5,748 bases of DNA. Origin: Methanosarcinales archaeon (GTDB lineage Archaea > Halobacteriota > Methanosarcinia > Methanosarcinales > Methanogasteraceae). This document shows positions 1 through 5,574 of this stretch, piece by piece. The notes under the pieces were generated by a model, which did no database searches, had not been told where the DNA came from, and saw nothing but the letters and a program-made list of their open reading frames with translations. The position numbers and the translations under genes are program-made. Each line of letters begins with the position of its first letter. Positions within the stretch are counted from its first letter, which is position 1. Where the stretch lies: the NCBI GenBank assembly GCA_030666765.1, contig DAOUXE010000090.1, forward strand, positions 1 to 5,748, written 5' to 3'.

Positions 1-174
1 CATCTAGTCATATTTGTATTTGCAGGGTTGGCGTCATGTTTTCAAACGACCGGAACAACTTAAAAAACACGCATGACCTGCTATCGCAGTGCTTATACTG
101 TCGATGAAAAAGTGGTTTTCAAAATCATGGCTACTGCTACTGTTTATGCGACTTTTACGTACCAAGTCTCCAAA
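1..174. other. Left flank without a supported gene
   Basis: No convincing coding region is visible. On the plus strand an ATG at 73 opens a 37-codon reading frame that would stop at 184-186, using bases supplied by the inserted element. With the insert removed it would stop almost at the same place (TGA), so it could be the decayed end of a gene that once converged on the Fe-S gene. It has no clear ribosome binding site and no family I recognise, and stops interrupt the same frame upstream (61-63). I treat the stretch as intergenic or as a gene remnant. Confidence 0.4.
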
Positions 175-182
175 CTTTTGTG

Positions 183-196
183 GTAACTACTCGGGT
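183..196 (+). repeat. Left terminal inverted repeat of the MITE-like element
   Basis: GTAACTACTCGGGT, one mismatch from the inverted right end at 663-676. The preceding 8 bases (175-182, CTTTTGTG) are repeated immediately after the right end. Confidence 0.8.
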
Positions 197-224
197 ATGT
201 TGATTGGTCGCCCAATTGCAATTC

Positions 225-387
225 TCCTGACTTTCGGCGATTGGAATAGTCGGTCCTTTTATCGTCACAGAACACATATCCTGACTTTCGGCGATTGGAA
301 TAGTCGGTCCTTTTATCGTCACAGAACACATATCCTGACTTTCGGCGAATTGAAATAGCCTGTCCTTTTACCGTCACAGTACACATG
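225..387. repeat. 54-bp tandem repeat, three copies
   Basis: Copy 1 (225-278) and copy 2 (279-332) are identical over all 54 bases. Copy 3 (333-387) has one inserted base and several substitutions, typical decay at the edge of an array. Each unit begins TCCTGACTTTCGGCGA. Because 54 is a multiple of three, open frames run through both strands and produce artificial 18-residue peptide repeats; I do not call them genes. There are no unique spacers between conserved repeats, so this is not a CRISPR array. The array lies wholly inside the MITE-like element and is probably part of its cargo. Confidence 0.95.
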
Positions 388-527
388 CAGAATTACCAAT
401 GATAACAACGCGATTGAAGAATGGACATTTGAAAAAGGTGGAATGCGCCGTACCCGCGTGACACCTTTTGGGACGTGATTTATGTTCACCGAAAATCGAG
501 AATTCCGCAGTTCTGGCAAGAAAGAAA

Positions 528-587
528 TAACCGCGGGGGTGCAGAGTGCTTAACCGTTTATTTCCTCTCCGCGTTCCTCTGCGGTTA
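528..587. repeat. Imperfect inverted repeat with CTCTGCGG-type motif
   Basis: TAACCGC at 528-534 is complementary to GCGGTTA at 581-587, and AGAG at 543-546 can pair with CTCT at 577-580, so an interrupted hairpin is possible. The right arm carries CTCCGCG and CTCTGCGG repeats at 566-584. Similar CTCTGCG-rich intergenic repeats occur in many prokaryotic genomes. Here it forms the middle of the MITE-like element. Function unknown. Confidence 0.5.
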
Positions 588-618
588 AATTTCCGGTTTG
601 GTTACAGTGCTTCCACGT

Positions 619-631
619 CCCGAGTAGTTCC
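619..631 (-). repeat. Internal third copy of the element's end motif
   Basis: CCCGAGTAGTTCC matches the right end of the element (ACCTGAGTAGTTACC at 663-677) in the same orientation, with one substitution and one missing base, and lies 45 bases inside it. It could be a remnant of a nested or duplicated end, or a second transposase-binding site. Confidence 0.6.
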
Positions 632-662
632 TGCATAGTGAAGTCCCCTTGTGGTTTTAGGC

Positions 663-676
663 ACCTGAGTAGTTAC
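663..676 (-). repeat. Right terminal inverted repeat of the MITE-like element
   Basis: ACCTGAGTAGTTAC, inverted relative to the left end (13/14). It is followed directly by CTTTTGTG (677-684), the second copy of the 8-bp target duplication. Confidence 0.8.
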
Positions 677-705
677 CTTTTGTGAAAGTTTGGTGAAAAG
701 TTCCC

Positions 706-1164
706 TCACACAAACTCGATCGCTTTTGATGGGCAGGTTACTATACATACATCACACAGGATCTTGTTCTGTCCGAACCGCCTGCATTCCCCGACATTCT
801 TGGCAGTGACGATGCCGCCTGCCACCTCAAGGATCACTTTGTCGTTGGATGGCGCAAGCCCGAGAGCCGCGCCGTGAGGATCATTGGCAACGTTTACGGG
901 GCAGGCAACAACGCAGTTCCCGCACCCGAAGCACAGCTCCTCATGGATGACCAGACCGGTCTCAGTAGCTCCGCTCACTGGTGCAAGCAGTAATTGCAGC
1001 TCCTGCAACTGACTCTCGTACCCACTCTCATGTAGTGGGGGGCAATCAGTGATCTTAGATTCGCCTGACAGAAGCGAACTTGCGAAGGCCATACAGGTAG
1101 GCTTCTCGCACTCCTTGCAGTTCAGTTTTGGGAGTAACTGGTAAATTTCCATGATACTTGCCAT
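706..1164 (-). CDS. Iron-sulfur protein: PF04060-type 4Fe-4S domain plus ferredoxin-like domain (152 aa)
   Basis: Probably a soluble electron-transfer protein or an Fe-S subunit of a larger enzyme; no signal peptide or membrane segment is visible. Residues 16-41 have the spacing C16-x2-C19-x4-C24-x16-C41 of the 4Fe-4S domain found in the CODH/ACS gamma subunit and RnfB (PF04060). A ferredoxin-like part follows: C78-x2-C81-x2-C84-x3-C88-Pro is a complete motif, while the second is atypical, C137-x2-C140-x3-C144-Pro, with a possible extra ligand at C127. In a two-cluster ferredoxin fold C88 would serve the second cluster and C144 the first. Related proteins occur in Methanosarcina-type archaea, where some are annotated near formylmethanofuran dehydrogenase as FwdG-like; I cannot confirm that role here. 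It is a single-gene unit, divergent from MC1. The start at 1164 is supported by a Shine-Dalgarno match 6 bases upstream; Met5 is an alternative. A mobile element has landed beyond its 3' end. Confidence 0.9.
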   Translation of the reverse strand: MASIMEIYQLLPKLNCKECEKPTCMAFASSLLSGESKITDCPPLHESGYESQLQELQLLLAPVSGATETGLVIHEELCFGCGNCVVACPVNVANDPHGAALGLAPSNDKVILEVAGGIVTAKNVGECRRFGQNKILCDVCIVTCPSKAIEFV

Positions 1165-1170
1165 TGCATC

Positions 1171-1178
1171 TCACTTCC
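1171..1178 (-). promoter_or_regulatory. Ribosome binding site of the Fe-S protein gene
   Basis: On the minus strand GGAAGTGA matches the archaeal consensus GGAGGTGA with one difference. It sits 6 bases before the ATG at 1164-1162, which favours that start over Met5. Confidence 0.7.
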
Positions 1179-1196
1179 GTAGATCGTTATATGATT

Positions 1197-1215
1197 GAAA
1201 TCGTCAAGCGATTTC
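1197..1215. promoter_or_regulatory. Perfect inverted repeat upstream of the Fe-S gene
   Basis: GAAATCG at 1197-1203 is the reverse complement of CGATTTC at 1209-1215, with a 5-base centre TCAAG. It lies 33-51 bases before the Fe-S start codon. It could be an operator for a dimeric regulator, or, if transcription begins near 1217 as the AT-rich box at 1241-1250 suggests, a hairpin at the start of the leader. No second copy is seen in the window. Confidence 0.5.
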
Positions 1216-1240
1216 TGCCGATGCCACTTTGAGGTATTCG

Positions 1241-1250
1241 CATTAATGGA
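1241..1250 (-). promoter_or_regulatory. Possible TATA-type promoter element of the Fe-S gene
   Basis: On the minus strand TCCATTAATG lies 77-86 bases before the start codon and shares the CATTAAT core with the boxes before MC1 and uL3. It would put the transcript start near 1217. CATTAATG is its own reverse complement, so the direction is not fixed by the motif. Weak call. Confidence 0.3.
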
Positions 1251-1304
1251 CCTTGTCAAGACCGATCCATCGATGACACCGCCAGCGGGAAGGGGCATTA
1301 TAGG

Positions 1305-1328
1305 CGTTACATTAATATCCTATAAGTA
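1305..1328 (+). promoter_or_regulatory. Probable promoter of the MC1 gene
   Basis: CGTTACATTAATA at 1305-1317, followed by CTATAAGTA at 1320-1328, is the AT-rich part of an otherwise mixed leader. The first segment matches the sequence before uL3 (CGTTACCATTAATA) apart from one extra C. If ATTAATA is the TATA box, transcription would start near 1338, leaving a leader of about 38 bases that contains the ribosome binding site. Confidence 0.45.
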
Positions 1329-1363
1329 ATCAGTATTACCTGCGCATGACTTAAGCATAGCGC

Positions 1364-1369
1364 GAGGTG
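1364..1369 (+). promoter_or_regulatory. Ribosome binding site that sets the MC1 start
   Basis: GAGGTG lies 6 bases before the ATG at 1376. The in-frame GTG at 1367 is part of this site, so it should not be used as the start although the frame is open from there. Confidence 0.8.
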
Positions 1370-1375
1370 TATGTT

Positions 1376-1666
1376 ATGGAGAAAACAAGGAATTTTGTAC
1401 TGCGGGATGATGATGGCGGTGAACATGGTGTCTTTTCTGGAAAGCAGCCTCGACAGGCAGCGCTCAAGGTTGCAAATCGGGTTGGTAGTACCAAAGACAA
1501 GCCTACGCGGATAATGTTACGTGAACGCGGCACAAAAAAAGTACATGTATTCGAGGGGTGGAGGGAACAGGTCGACGCTCCAAAGAACAAGCCTGACTGG
1601 ATGCCAGACAAGATATGGAAGCCAAACGTCAGGAAAATCGGTATCGAATCGCTTGAGGGCATTTGA
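1376..1666 (+). CDS. Archaeal chromosomal protein MC1 (96 aa)
   Basis: A small basic DNA-binding protein of the MC1 family, a non-histone architectural protein that binds and sharply bends DNA as a monomer. The match to Methanosarcina MC1 is close over the whole length: it begins TRNFVLRDDDGGEHGVF, continues KQPRQAAL and RERGTKKVHVF, and has DAPKN and PDWMP near the end. Residues implicated in DNA contact in the Methanosarcina protein (Arg25, Trp61, Trp74 and Met75 without the initiator Met) are present as R26, W62, W75 and M76, with the conserved prolines P73, P77 and P83. The length fits the family (about 93-96 aa). The start at 1376 is preferred over GTG 1367 because of the Shine-Dalgarno site. 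The gene stands alone, divergent from the Fe-S gene and convergent with the DHH gene, as expected for an independently and strongly expressed chromatin protein. Confidence 0.97.
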   Translation: MEKTRNFVLRDDDGGEHGVFSGKQPRQAALKVANRVGSTKDKPTRIMLRERGTKKVHVFEGWREQVDAPKNKPDWMPDKIWKPNVRKIGIESLEGI

Positions 1667-1670
1667 GCGA

Positions 1671-1689
1671 TTCTATTTTTTATTTTTGA
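1671..1689 (+). terminator. T-rich terminator of the MC1 gene
   Basis: TTCTATTTTTTATTTTTGA begins a few bases after the MC1 stop codon (1664-1666). Archaeal RNA polymerase stops on T-rich tracts in the non-template strand, so this is a likely terminator. It fills the 51-bp gap to the convergent DHH gene; no equivalent T-run is visible for the minus strand there. Confidence 0.7.
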
Positions 1690-1717
1690 TTATGCTAGGT
1701 CTTTCATATTTTTCCAT

Positions 1718-3289
1718 TCATTCATCCCCATTCTCAACGCCAATCGCTGCAAAGAACCGTTTCATTACCACTTCTTCCGAGATCCTCATCAGTGCCTGCC
1801 TATCCTTTGTGTCGCTGAAGACCCCAAGTGGGATCTGGGCACCCGCCATTGTTGCGTGCCCTCCTGCTGAACCCGTCCCTCCAAACGCGTCCTGCATCGA
1901 CTTGCCAAGATTCATCCGGATATCGTTGCTTCTTGCAGAGAGATATATCTGGTCTTCGCCGATTCCGTACACAAGAACAGTCGTGACCCCTTCAAGGTTC
2001 AGCAGATAGTCGGCAGCCTGTGCAAGCGCGTCACGATCCCTGAGGGTCCCGACATTGGTGATCAGGTAACTGCCCTTGATCTTCCGGTTCATTATCGCCT
2101 CCCCAAACACGTCCAGCGTTTCTGTGGAGATAGCTGGAGTTTCGATTCTGTCCAGGGTGTCATGATCTGCAAGAGGGTACAAAAGTGCAGCTGCAGTCAG
2201 GTCGATTGGATTGGCATTCCGTTTAAATCCAAGTGTGTCGGTTCGGATGCCATACAAGAGCGCGGTCGCAAGATCCTTGCTGATCGGAATATCAAGTTCT
2301 TGGAGATATTTAGTCATGATCGTTGCTGTAGCTCCGGCATTCGGGCGTATGTCTATATACTCCGCATGTATCTCCTTCATCTCTGCAGGATGGTGGTCTA
2401 TAATGATAGCAACATCAGAATTCTTCGGGAGCAGGTTATTCTCCCCTGGCATCGAACAATCGATAAGCGCAATCTTCTTGAAATCTTCAAGAGAACGTGC
2501 ATTCGGTCCATCGAGTTTGCCCATATCGATCTGGAGCAGATTTATGAACGCCTTGTTCTCCTGGTGGCCGATCTCGCCCCGGTACAGCATCTCGGATTCG
2601 ATATCAACGCTCGCAGCAATCGTTTTTAGGGCAACAGCACTGGACATGGCATCCGGATCCGGATTGTCGTGTACCACGATGGCAAGTTTCCCTTTACCAA
2701 TCGAACGCAGGATATTAAGGACGTTTGAGGCGTGTCTTGCAGATTCCACGCGGTCAAGTATCCTCAGCGTGGCATCGGAAACGACCCTTGGCGGCATGAT
2801 CACGCTGTCAGCCCCAGCCTCCATAAGTTTGGTCCTTGCGATGCTGTTTGGTGCACGTGCAATCACCTGAATGCTCTCTGATGCCTGCTTTATAGTAACG
2901 ATTGCGTCTTCGTTTGCAGAAACGTCAGAACTAAGGATCAGTGCCACTTCAACGCTCTTGATATCGATCGGATCGAGCAGACCCGGGTCGTGGAGATCGC
3001 CTACGATGGCTTCAAACTCCTGCTCCTTCAGTGTCTCAACCTTCGCAGCATCCCTGTCGATCAGTACAACCGTCTTATCTCGGTTCACAAGTTCTCTGGC
3101 AACCGCTGACCCAATGTTGCCGCTACCTATAACAAGATATGGTGATTGCAATTTTTTATCGCCATTGGTTGCATTTTTATGTGGGTCTGATGTTTTTTTG
3201 GAGTCGGTGATACTGAGACCTCCGCGAATATTGGATGTCTGAAGCGTATAAGCAGTTTGCACCATGGTTACGAGATGTTCATCATACAT
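1718..3289 (-). CDS. TrkA-N / DHH-DHHA1 family phosphoesterase (523 aa)
   Basis: Probable cytoplasmic phosphodiesterase acting on a small nucleotide or oligonucleotide, with a fused nucleotide-sensing domain; the substrate is unknown. From the chosen Met, residues about 50-170 form a TrkA-N Rossmann domain: GSGNIG at 55-60 and VVLID ending at D78, the NAD-type pattern. Residues about 201-365 are the DHH domain with metal ligands H207, D211 and D213 (HDNPDPDA), D277, the DHH motif at 298-300 with Pro after it, and D351 in YGIRTDT. The C-terminal DHHA1 part carries the glycine-rich GGTGSAGGHAT at 470-480. All expected metal-binding motifs are intact. The start is uncertain: ATG 3289 has only a weak AGGAT upstream, Met9 (3265) is an alternative, and the first ~46 residues are low-complexity and not part of the domain. 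The frame stays open into uL3 on the opposite strand, but that extension is antisense coincidence. A GGAGGT lies within codons 23-24 without a normal start after it. Confidence 0.95.
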   Translation of the reverse strand: MYDEHLVTMVQTAYTLQTSNIRGGLSITDSKKTSDPHKNATNGDKKLQSPYLVIGSGNIGSAVARELVNRDKTVVLIDRDAAKVETLKEQEFEAIVGDLHDPGLLDPIDIKSVEVALILSSDVSANEDAIVTIKQASESIQVIARAPNSIARTKLMEAGADSVIMPPRVVSDATLRILDRVESARHASNVLNILRSIGKGKLAIVVHDNPDPDAMSSAVALKTIAASVDIESEMLYRGEIGHQENKAFINLLQIDMGKLDGPNARSLEDFKKIALIDCSMPGENNLLPKNSDVAIIIDHHPAEMKEIHAEYIDIRPNAGATATIMTKYLQELDIPISKDLATALLYGIRTDTLGFKRNANPIDLTAAALLYPLADHDTLDRIETPAISTETLDVFGEAIMNRKIKGSYLITNVGTLRDRDALAQAADYLLNLEGVTTVLVYGIGEDQIYLSARSNDIRMNLGKSMQDAFGGTGSAGGHATMAGAQIPLGVFSDTKDRQALMRISEEVVMKRFFAAIGVENGDE

Positions 3290-3394
3290 AATCCTATCGA
3301 CGACGTGGGGCTGATAAGTTGCGTGATACCATTTGGATTTATGATTTTTCCATAACCATTGCACCAGAGTAATCCTAAAAAACGTACTTTTGAA

Positions 3395-3414
3395 CGTTAC
3401 CATTAATACTGTAT
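3395..3414 (+). promoter_or_regulatory. Probable promoter of the uL3-uL4 operon
   Basis: CGTTACCATTAATACTGTAT precedes uL3. Its ATTAATA box is about 40 bases before the start codon, giving a predicted short leader of roughly 15-20 bases that includes the ribosome binding site. The same CGTTAC(C)ATTAATA string precedes MC1. On the opposite strand the box could also serve the divergent DHH gene. Confidence 0.5.
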
Positions 3415-3432
3415 ACAACGATGCTTCTGGAA

Positions 3433-3438
3433 AGAGGA
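3433..3438 (+). promoter_or_regulatory. Ribosome binding site of uL3
   Basis: AGAGGA, 8 bases before the ATG at 3447, in a purine-rich leader. It supports this start. Confidence 0.6.
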
Positions 3439-3446
3439 TTTGAAAA

Positions 3447-4403
3447 ATGCCAACGATACACAGACCAAGACGAGGGTCACTTGCATTCAGCCCGAGAAAA
3501 AAAGCAAAGAAGCCGATCGCACGAATACGATCATGGCGGACCGATGGAGATGAGCCAAAAATACAGGATTTCGCAGGGTACAAGGCAGGGATGACCCATG
3601 TGCTGATGATCGACGATCGTCCAACCAGTATTACAGCAGGTATTGAGATATCAGTGCCTGTGACAATCATTGAGACTCCTGCAATGCGCGCTGTTGCGCT
3701 GCGTGCCTACACAGACCGCGGATACTATGGTATGAAATTGATTACAGAAGTATGGGCAGACCATGATAATGATAATATCGAACGCGCTCTTGAGAAGGGC
3801 GCCGTACATGAGATCCGCGCGGTCGTCCGGACCATGCCACACCTCGTTTCAGGGATTCCAAAGAAGACGCCTGATGTAATGGAGACACTGATTGCTGGTG
3901 GGGATCTTGCCGCTCAATTCGAGTACGGCAGATCGATTCTCGGGAAGGAGTACCGGATGACAGACCTCTTTGCTGAAGGCGCGTTTGTGGATGTTGCCGC
4001 GATAACCACCGGAAAAGGGACACAGGGACCTGTGAAGCGGTGGGGTGTGCAGCTACAGAAGGGCAAACATAGCCGCACCGGAAAGAGGCGTCACATAGGA
4101 AACCTTGGTCCATGGACTCCGCATTATGTGCGGAGAACTGTGCCGCTGATGGGGCAGACCGGGTACTACCAGCGCACTGAATTCAACAAGCGGATATTTA
4201 AGATCGGATCTGACGGAACCGAGGTAACTCCGGATGGCGGATTCATAAACTACGGCATCGTCAAAAACGGATACGTGATGATTCGCGGAAGCGTCCCTGG
4301 TCCGTCGAAGCGATTGATCCGGATGAGGCCGCCCATACGCGGAAAGCCGCCATTGGACGCTCCTGCAATCAATTATATCAGCACAGAGTCGCATCAGGGG
4401 TGA
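3447..4403 (+). CDS. rpl3: 50S ribosomal protein uL3 (L3), 318 aa
   Basis: Large-subunit protein that binds 23S rRNA early in assembly and reaches towards the peptidyl-transferase centre. The archaeal/eukaryotic form is evident from the N-terminus ([17 protein letters not shown], residues 5-21), [11 protein letters not shown] at 42-52, the family signature region ending [14 protein letters not shown] at 187-200, the extended loop with [15 protein letters not shown] at 236-250, and [11 protein letters not shown] near 281-291. Methanosarcina homologues are about 337 aa; the shortfall seems to lie around residues 104-118, after EVWA, where this protein has a shorter surface segment. The C-terminus (ISTESHQG) looks complete. 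It is first in an operon with uL4, whose start lies 5 bases after its stop, and divergent from the DHH gene, 157 bp away. Confidence 0.98.
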   Translation: MPTIHRPRRGSLAFSPRKKAKKPIARIRSWRTDGDEPKIQDFAGYKAGMTHVLMIDDRPTSITAGIEISVPVTIIETPAMRAVALRAYTDRGYYGMKLITEVWADHDNDNIERALEKGAVHEIRAVVRTMPHLVSGIPKKTPDVMETLIAGGDLAAQFEYGRSILGKEYRMTDLFAEGAFVDVAAITTGKGTQGPVKRWGVQLQKGKHSRTGKRRHIGNLGPWTPHYVRRTVPLMGQTGYYQRTEFNKRIFKIGSDGTEVTPDGGFINYGIVKNGYVMIRGSVPGPSKRLIRMRPPIRGKPPLDAPAINYISTESHQG

Positions 4404-4404
4404 T
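4396..4404 (+). promoter_or_regulatory. Strong ribosome binding site of uL4 overlapping the uL3 stop
   Basis: AGGGGTGAT spans the uL3 stop codon (TGA 4401-4403) and matches the archaeal consensus AGGAGGTGAT closely. It lies 4 bases before the uL4 ATG at 4409, indicating translation coupled to uL3. Confidence 0.8.
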
Positions 4405-4408
4405 TTAG

Positions 4409-5158
4409 ATGAAAACTAATGTTTTAAGTTTGTCCGGAGACGTTTTGCGTGAAATTGGTCTTCCGGATGTATTTTCCGAGGCATACCGCCCGGACCTTAT
4501 CAAAAAAGCAGTCCTTGCCGCGCAGGCAAACCGCAGGCAGCCGTATGGCGTAACAGCGTACGCGGGCATGAGAACCTCGGCGCGCTCGCTTGGATCAGGC
4601 AGGGGAATAGCACAGATCCCACGACTTGTAAACTCAAACCGTGCTGCGCGGGTTCCACAGGCAATGGGTGGTAGAAGAGCGCACCCACCAAAGGCAGAGA
4701 AGGACTGGAGCGAGAAGATCAACCGCAAGGAGCGAAGGCTCGCGATCAGGTCCGCGATTGCAGCCACAACCAACCCCGACATAGTTGCTGGCAGAGGGCA
4801 CAAGTTCGAGGCAGATCTTAGTCTTCCGATCGTTATTGAGGATGCGTTTGGGAGTCTGACAAAGACCAAGGACGTTTGCGAGGTTTTGCAGGCGATCAAC
4901 CTCTGGCAGGATGTACTCCGTGCCAAGACCGGGAAGCATATCCGGGCAGGCAGAGGGAAGCTTCGCGGCAGGAAATACAAGAAGCCGAAGAGCATCTTGA
5001 TCGTGACATCTGATTACAGCGGCATCGAGAAGGGTGCGCGCAACCTCTCTGGCGTGGATGTCATGATGTGCGATCGGTTAAATGCTGAAATGCTCGCACC
5101 TGGCACACACGCAGGCAGGCTCACGATCTGGACCGAGAGCGCAATTGCGGGGCTGTGA
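4409..5158 (+). CDS. rpl4: 50S ribosomal protein uL4 (L4), 249 aa
   Basis: Large-subunit assembly protein whose long loop lines the nascent-peptide exit tunnel. Diagnostic archaeal segments are [22 protein letters not shown] at 26-47, the loop with GSGRG at 62-66 and [14 protein letters not shown] at 71-84, GGRRAHPPK at 87-95, [16 protein letters not shown] at 177-192, and LSGVDV with [22 protein letters not shown] in the C-terminal part. The protein ends shortly after this block, a few residues earlier than the Methanosarcina form (about 253 aa) but with the core complete. It is co-transcribed with uL3. In most archaea uL23 follows at once; here it does not, so uL4 appears to be the last gene of this ribosomal cluster. 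Confidence 0.98.
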   Translation: MKTNVLSLSGDVLREIGLPDVFSEAYRPDLIKKAVLAAQANRRQPYGVTAYAGMRTSARSLGSGRGIAQIPRLVNSNRAARVPQAMGGRRAHPPKAEKDWSEKINRKERRLAIRSAIAATTNPDIVAGRGHKFEADLSLPIVIEDAFGSLTKTKDVCEVLQAINLWQDVLRAKTGKHIRAGRGKLRGRKYKKPKSILIVTSDYSGIEKGARNLSGVDVMMCDRLNAEMLAPGTHAGRLTIWTESAIAGL

Positions 5159-5318
5159 AGATAAATCATCCGTCGCGCCCTCCGATCAAGCAAGCAGGAT
5201 CGATGAGCGTGGCGGATGCGCGGAAATTTGTCTGCGATTTTTGAGGTGGTGGCGCGTTGTAAGAGAGGTTTCGAGGGGTGGAATAACTTAATGCGGGGAA
5301 TAATGAGGTGGGCATGGG
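5159..5318. other. Non-coding stretch where uL23 would be expected
   Basis: I find no recognisable gene on either strand. All plus frames carry stops within a few tens of codons, and none resembles uL23. Base composition still resembles the coding region rather than the AT-rich DNA further on. Several GAGGTG-like strings occur (5243-5248, 5305-5310). I checked for a tRNA because of a GGTTTCGA at 5268-5275, but no D-arm or acceptor pairing is present. It may be the untranslated tail of the operon mRNA or degraded coding DNA. Confidence 0.5.
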
Positions 5319-5468
5319 ATGACAAAAATCGACATAGATAAATTGCTACATCAAAGGATAATCGTATCCACTCCAAAAAGGAGGGTAAGAGATATGCGGG
5401 CTTCAATTTACCTAAATCTTGGGTTATGGTCTGCTTTGATTTCTAAAGATCCTCTGTTATCAATTTAG
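5319..5468 (+). CDS. Possible small protein, 49 aa, unknown
   Basis: ATG 5319 opens 49 codons ending at TAG 5466-5468, with GAGGTG (5305-5310) 8 bases upstream, a plausible ribosome binding site. The product starts MTKIDIDKLL, has a basic stretch (STPKRRVRDMR, residues 18-28) and a hydrophobic end (IYLNLGLWSALI, 30-41). I recognise no family. It is short enough to be chance, though it follows the ribosomal operon in the same direction and is the only frame there with a good start signal. It might also be a fragment of a larger broken gene. Confidence 0.25.
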   Translation: MTKIDIDKLLHQRIIVSTPKRRVRDMRASIYLNLGLWSALISKDPLLSI

Positions 5469-5574
5469 TGGCATTTTATTATACTTTTAAGATTTAAATT
5501 AACCCTTATTCCATAATTTAAACATCATTTATATAAATTCATAGCAACAAGTTATTGATTTGTATATAATACCC
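5469..5574. other. Strongly AT-rich intergenic stretch
   Basis: By eye close to 80% A+T, in sharp contrast with the preceding genes. It contains several T-rich runs (for example TTTTATTATACTTTTAAG at 5474-5491) able to terminate the plus-strand operon, and A+T-rich boxes such as TTTATATAAAT near 5528-5538 that resemble archaeal TATA boxes but have no clear gene after them. It separates two convergent units. Confidence 0.6.

Larger units (their letters stand above)
183..676. mobile_element. MITE-like non-autonomous insertion, 494 bp, with 8-bp target duplication
   Basis: The left end reads GTAACTACTCGGGT (183-196). The right end, read inward on the other strand, is GTAACTACTCAGGT (663-676), so the terminal inverted repeats match at 13 of 14 positions. 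The flanks carry an exact direct duplication, CTTTTGTG, at 175-182 and 677-684. Together these are the signature of a transposition product. No transposase is encoded: the open frames inside are short and follow the 54-bp tandem repeats. Ends starting GTAA and an 8-bp duplication are the known pattern of the IS66 family, so mobilisation by an IS66-type transposase elsewhere in the genome is a reasonable inference. The body holds the tandem repeat (225-387), a GC-richer inverted repeat (528-587) and an internal extra copy of the end motif (619-631). An internally deleted full-length IS would be an alternative origin, but no transposase remnant is recognisable. Confidence 0.8.
170..693. repeat. 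Stem-loop split by the inserted element
   Basis: CCAAACTTT at 170-178 is the exact reverse complement of AAAGTTTGG at 685-693. If the element at 183-676 and one copy of its target duplication are removed, the two arms come together around a TGTG loop, giving a perfect 9-bp stem with a 4-base loop. The right arm lies 12 bases beyond the stop codon of the minus-strand Fe-S gene (stop at 706-708), so the ancestral hairpin was well placed to terminate that transcript. There is no long T-run after it, so the terminator role is inference; the reconstruction is read directly from the sequence. Confidence 0.8.

Noticed and set aside
89..386. Overlapping open frames on both strands with 18-residue peptide repeats
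   Set aside because: They exist because the 54-bp tandem repeat is a multiple of three; there is no start signal or recognisable family, and they cross the end of the mobile element.
225..387. Possible CRISPR array
   Set aside because: The first two units are identical over the full 54-bp period, so there are no unique spacers, and no cas gene is nearby.
399..478. Protein-like frame ending at 476-478 within the element
   Set aside because: Short, no start signal, no recognised family; possibly decayed cargo but unsupported.
1367..1375. GTG start giving a 99-aa MC1
   Set aside because: The GTG is part of the GAGGTG ribosome binding site, and MC1 homology begins after the ATG at 1376.
3290..3670. 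N-terminal extension of the DHH protein into the uL3 region
   Set aside because: The frame is open but runs through the promoter and antisense to uL3; the extra residues do not resemble DHH-family N-termini.
5243..5300. Possible tRNA because of a GGTTTCGA string
   Set aside because: No D-arm, anticodon stem or acceptor pairing can be built around it.
4405..5406. Minus-strand open frames opposite uL4 and its 3' flank
   Set aside because: They are shadows of the uL4 coding frame with no homology or start signals.
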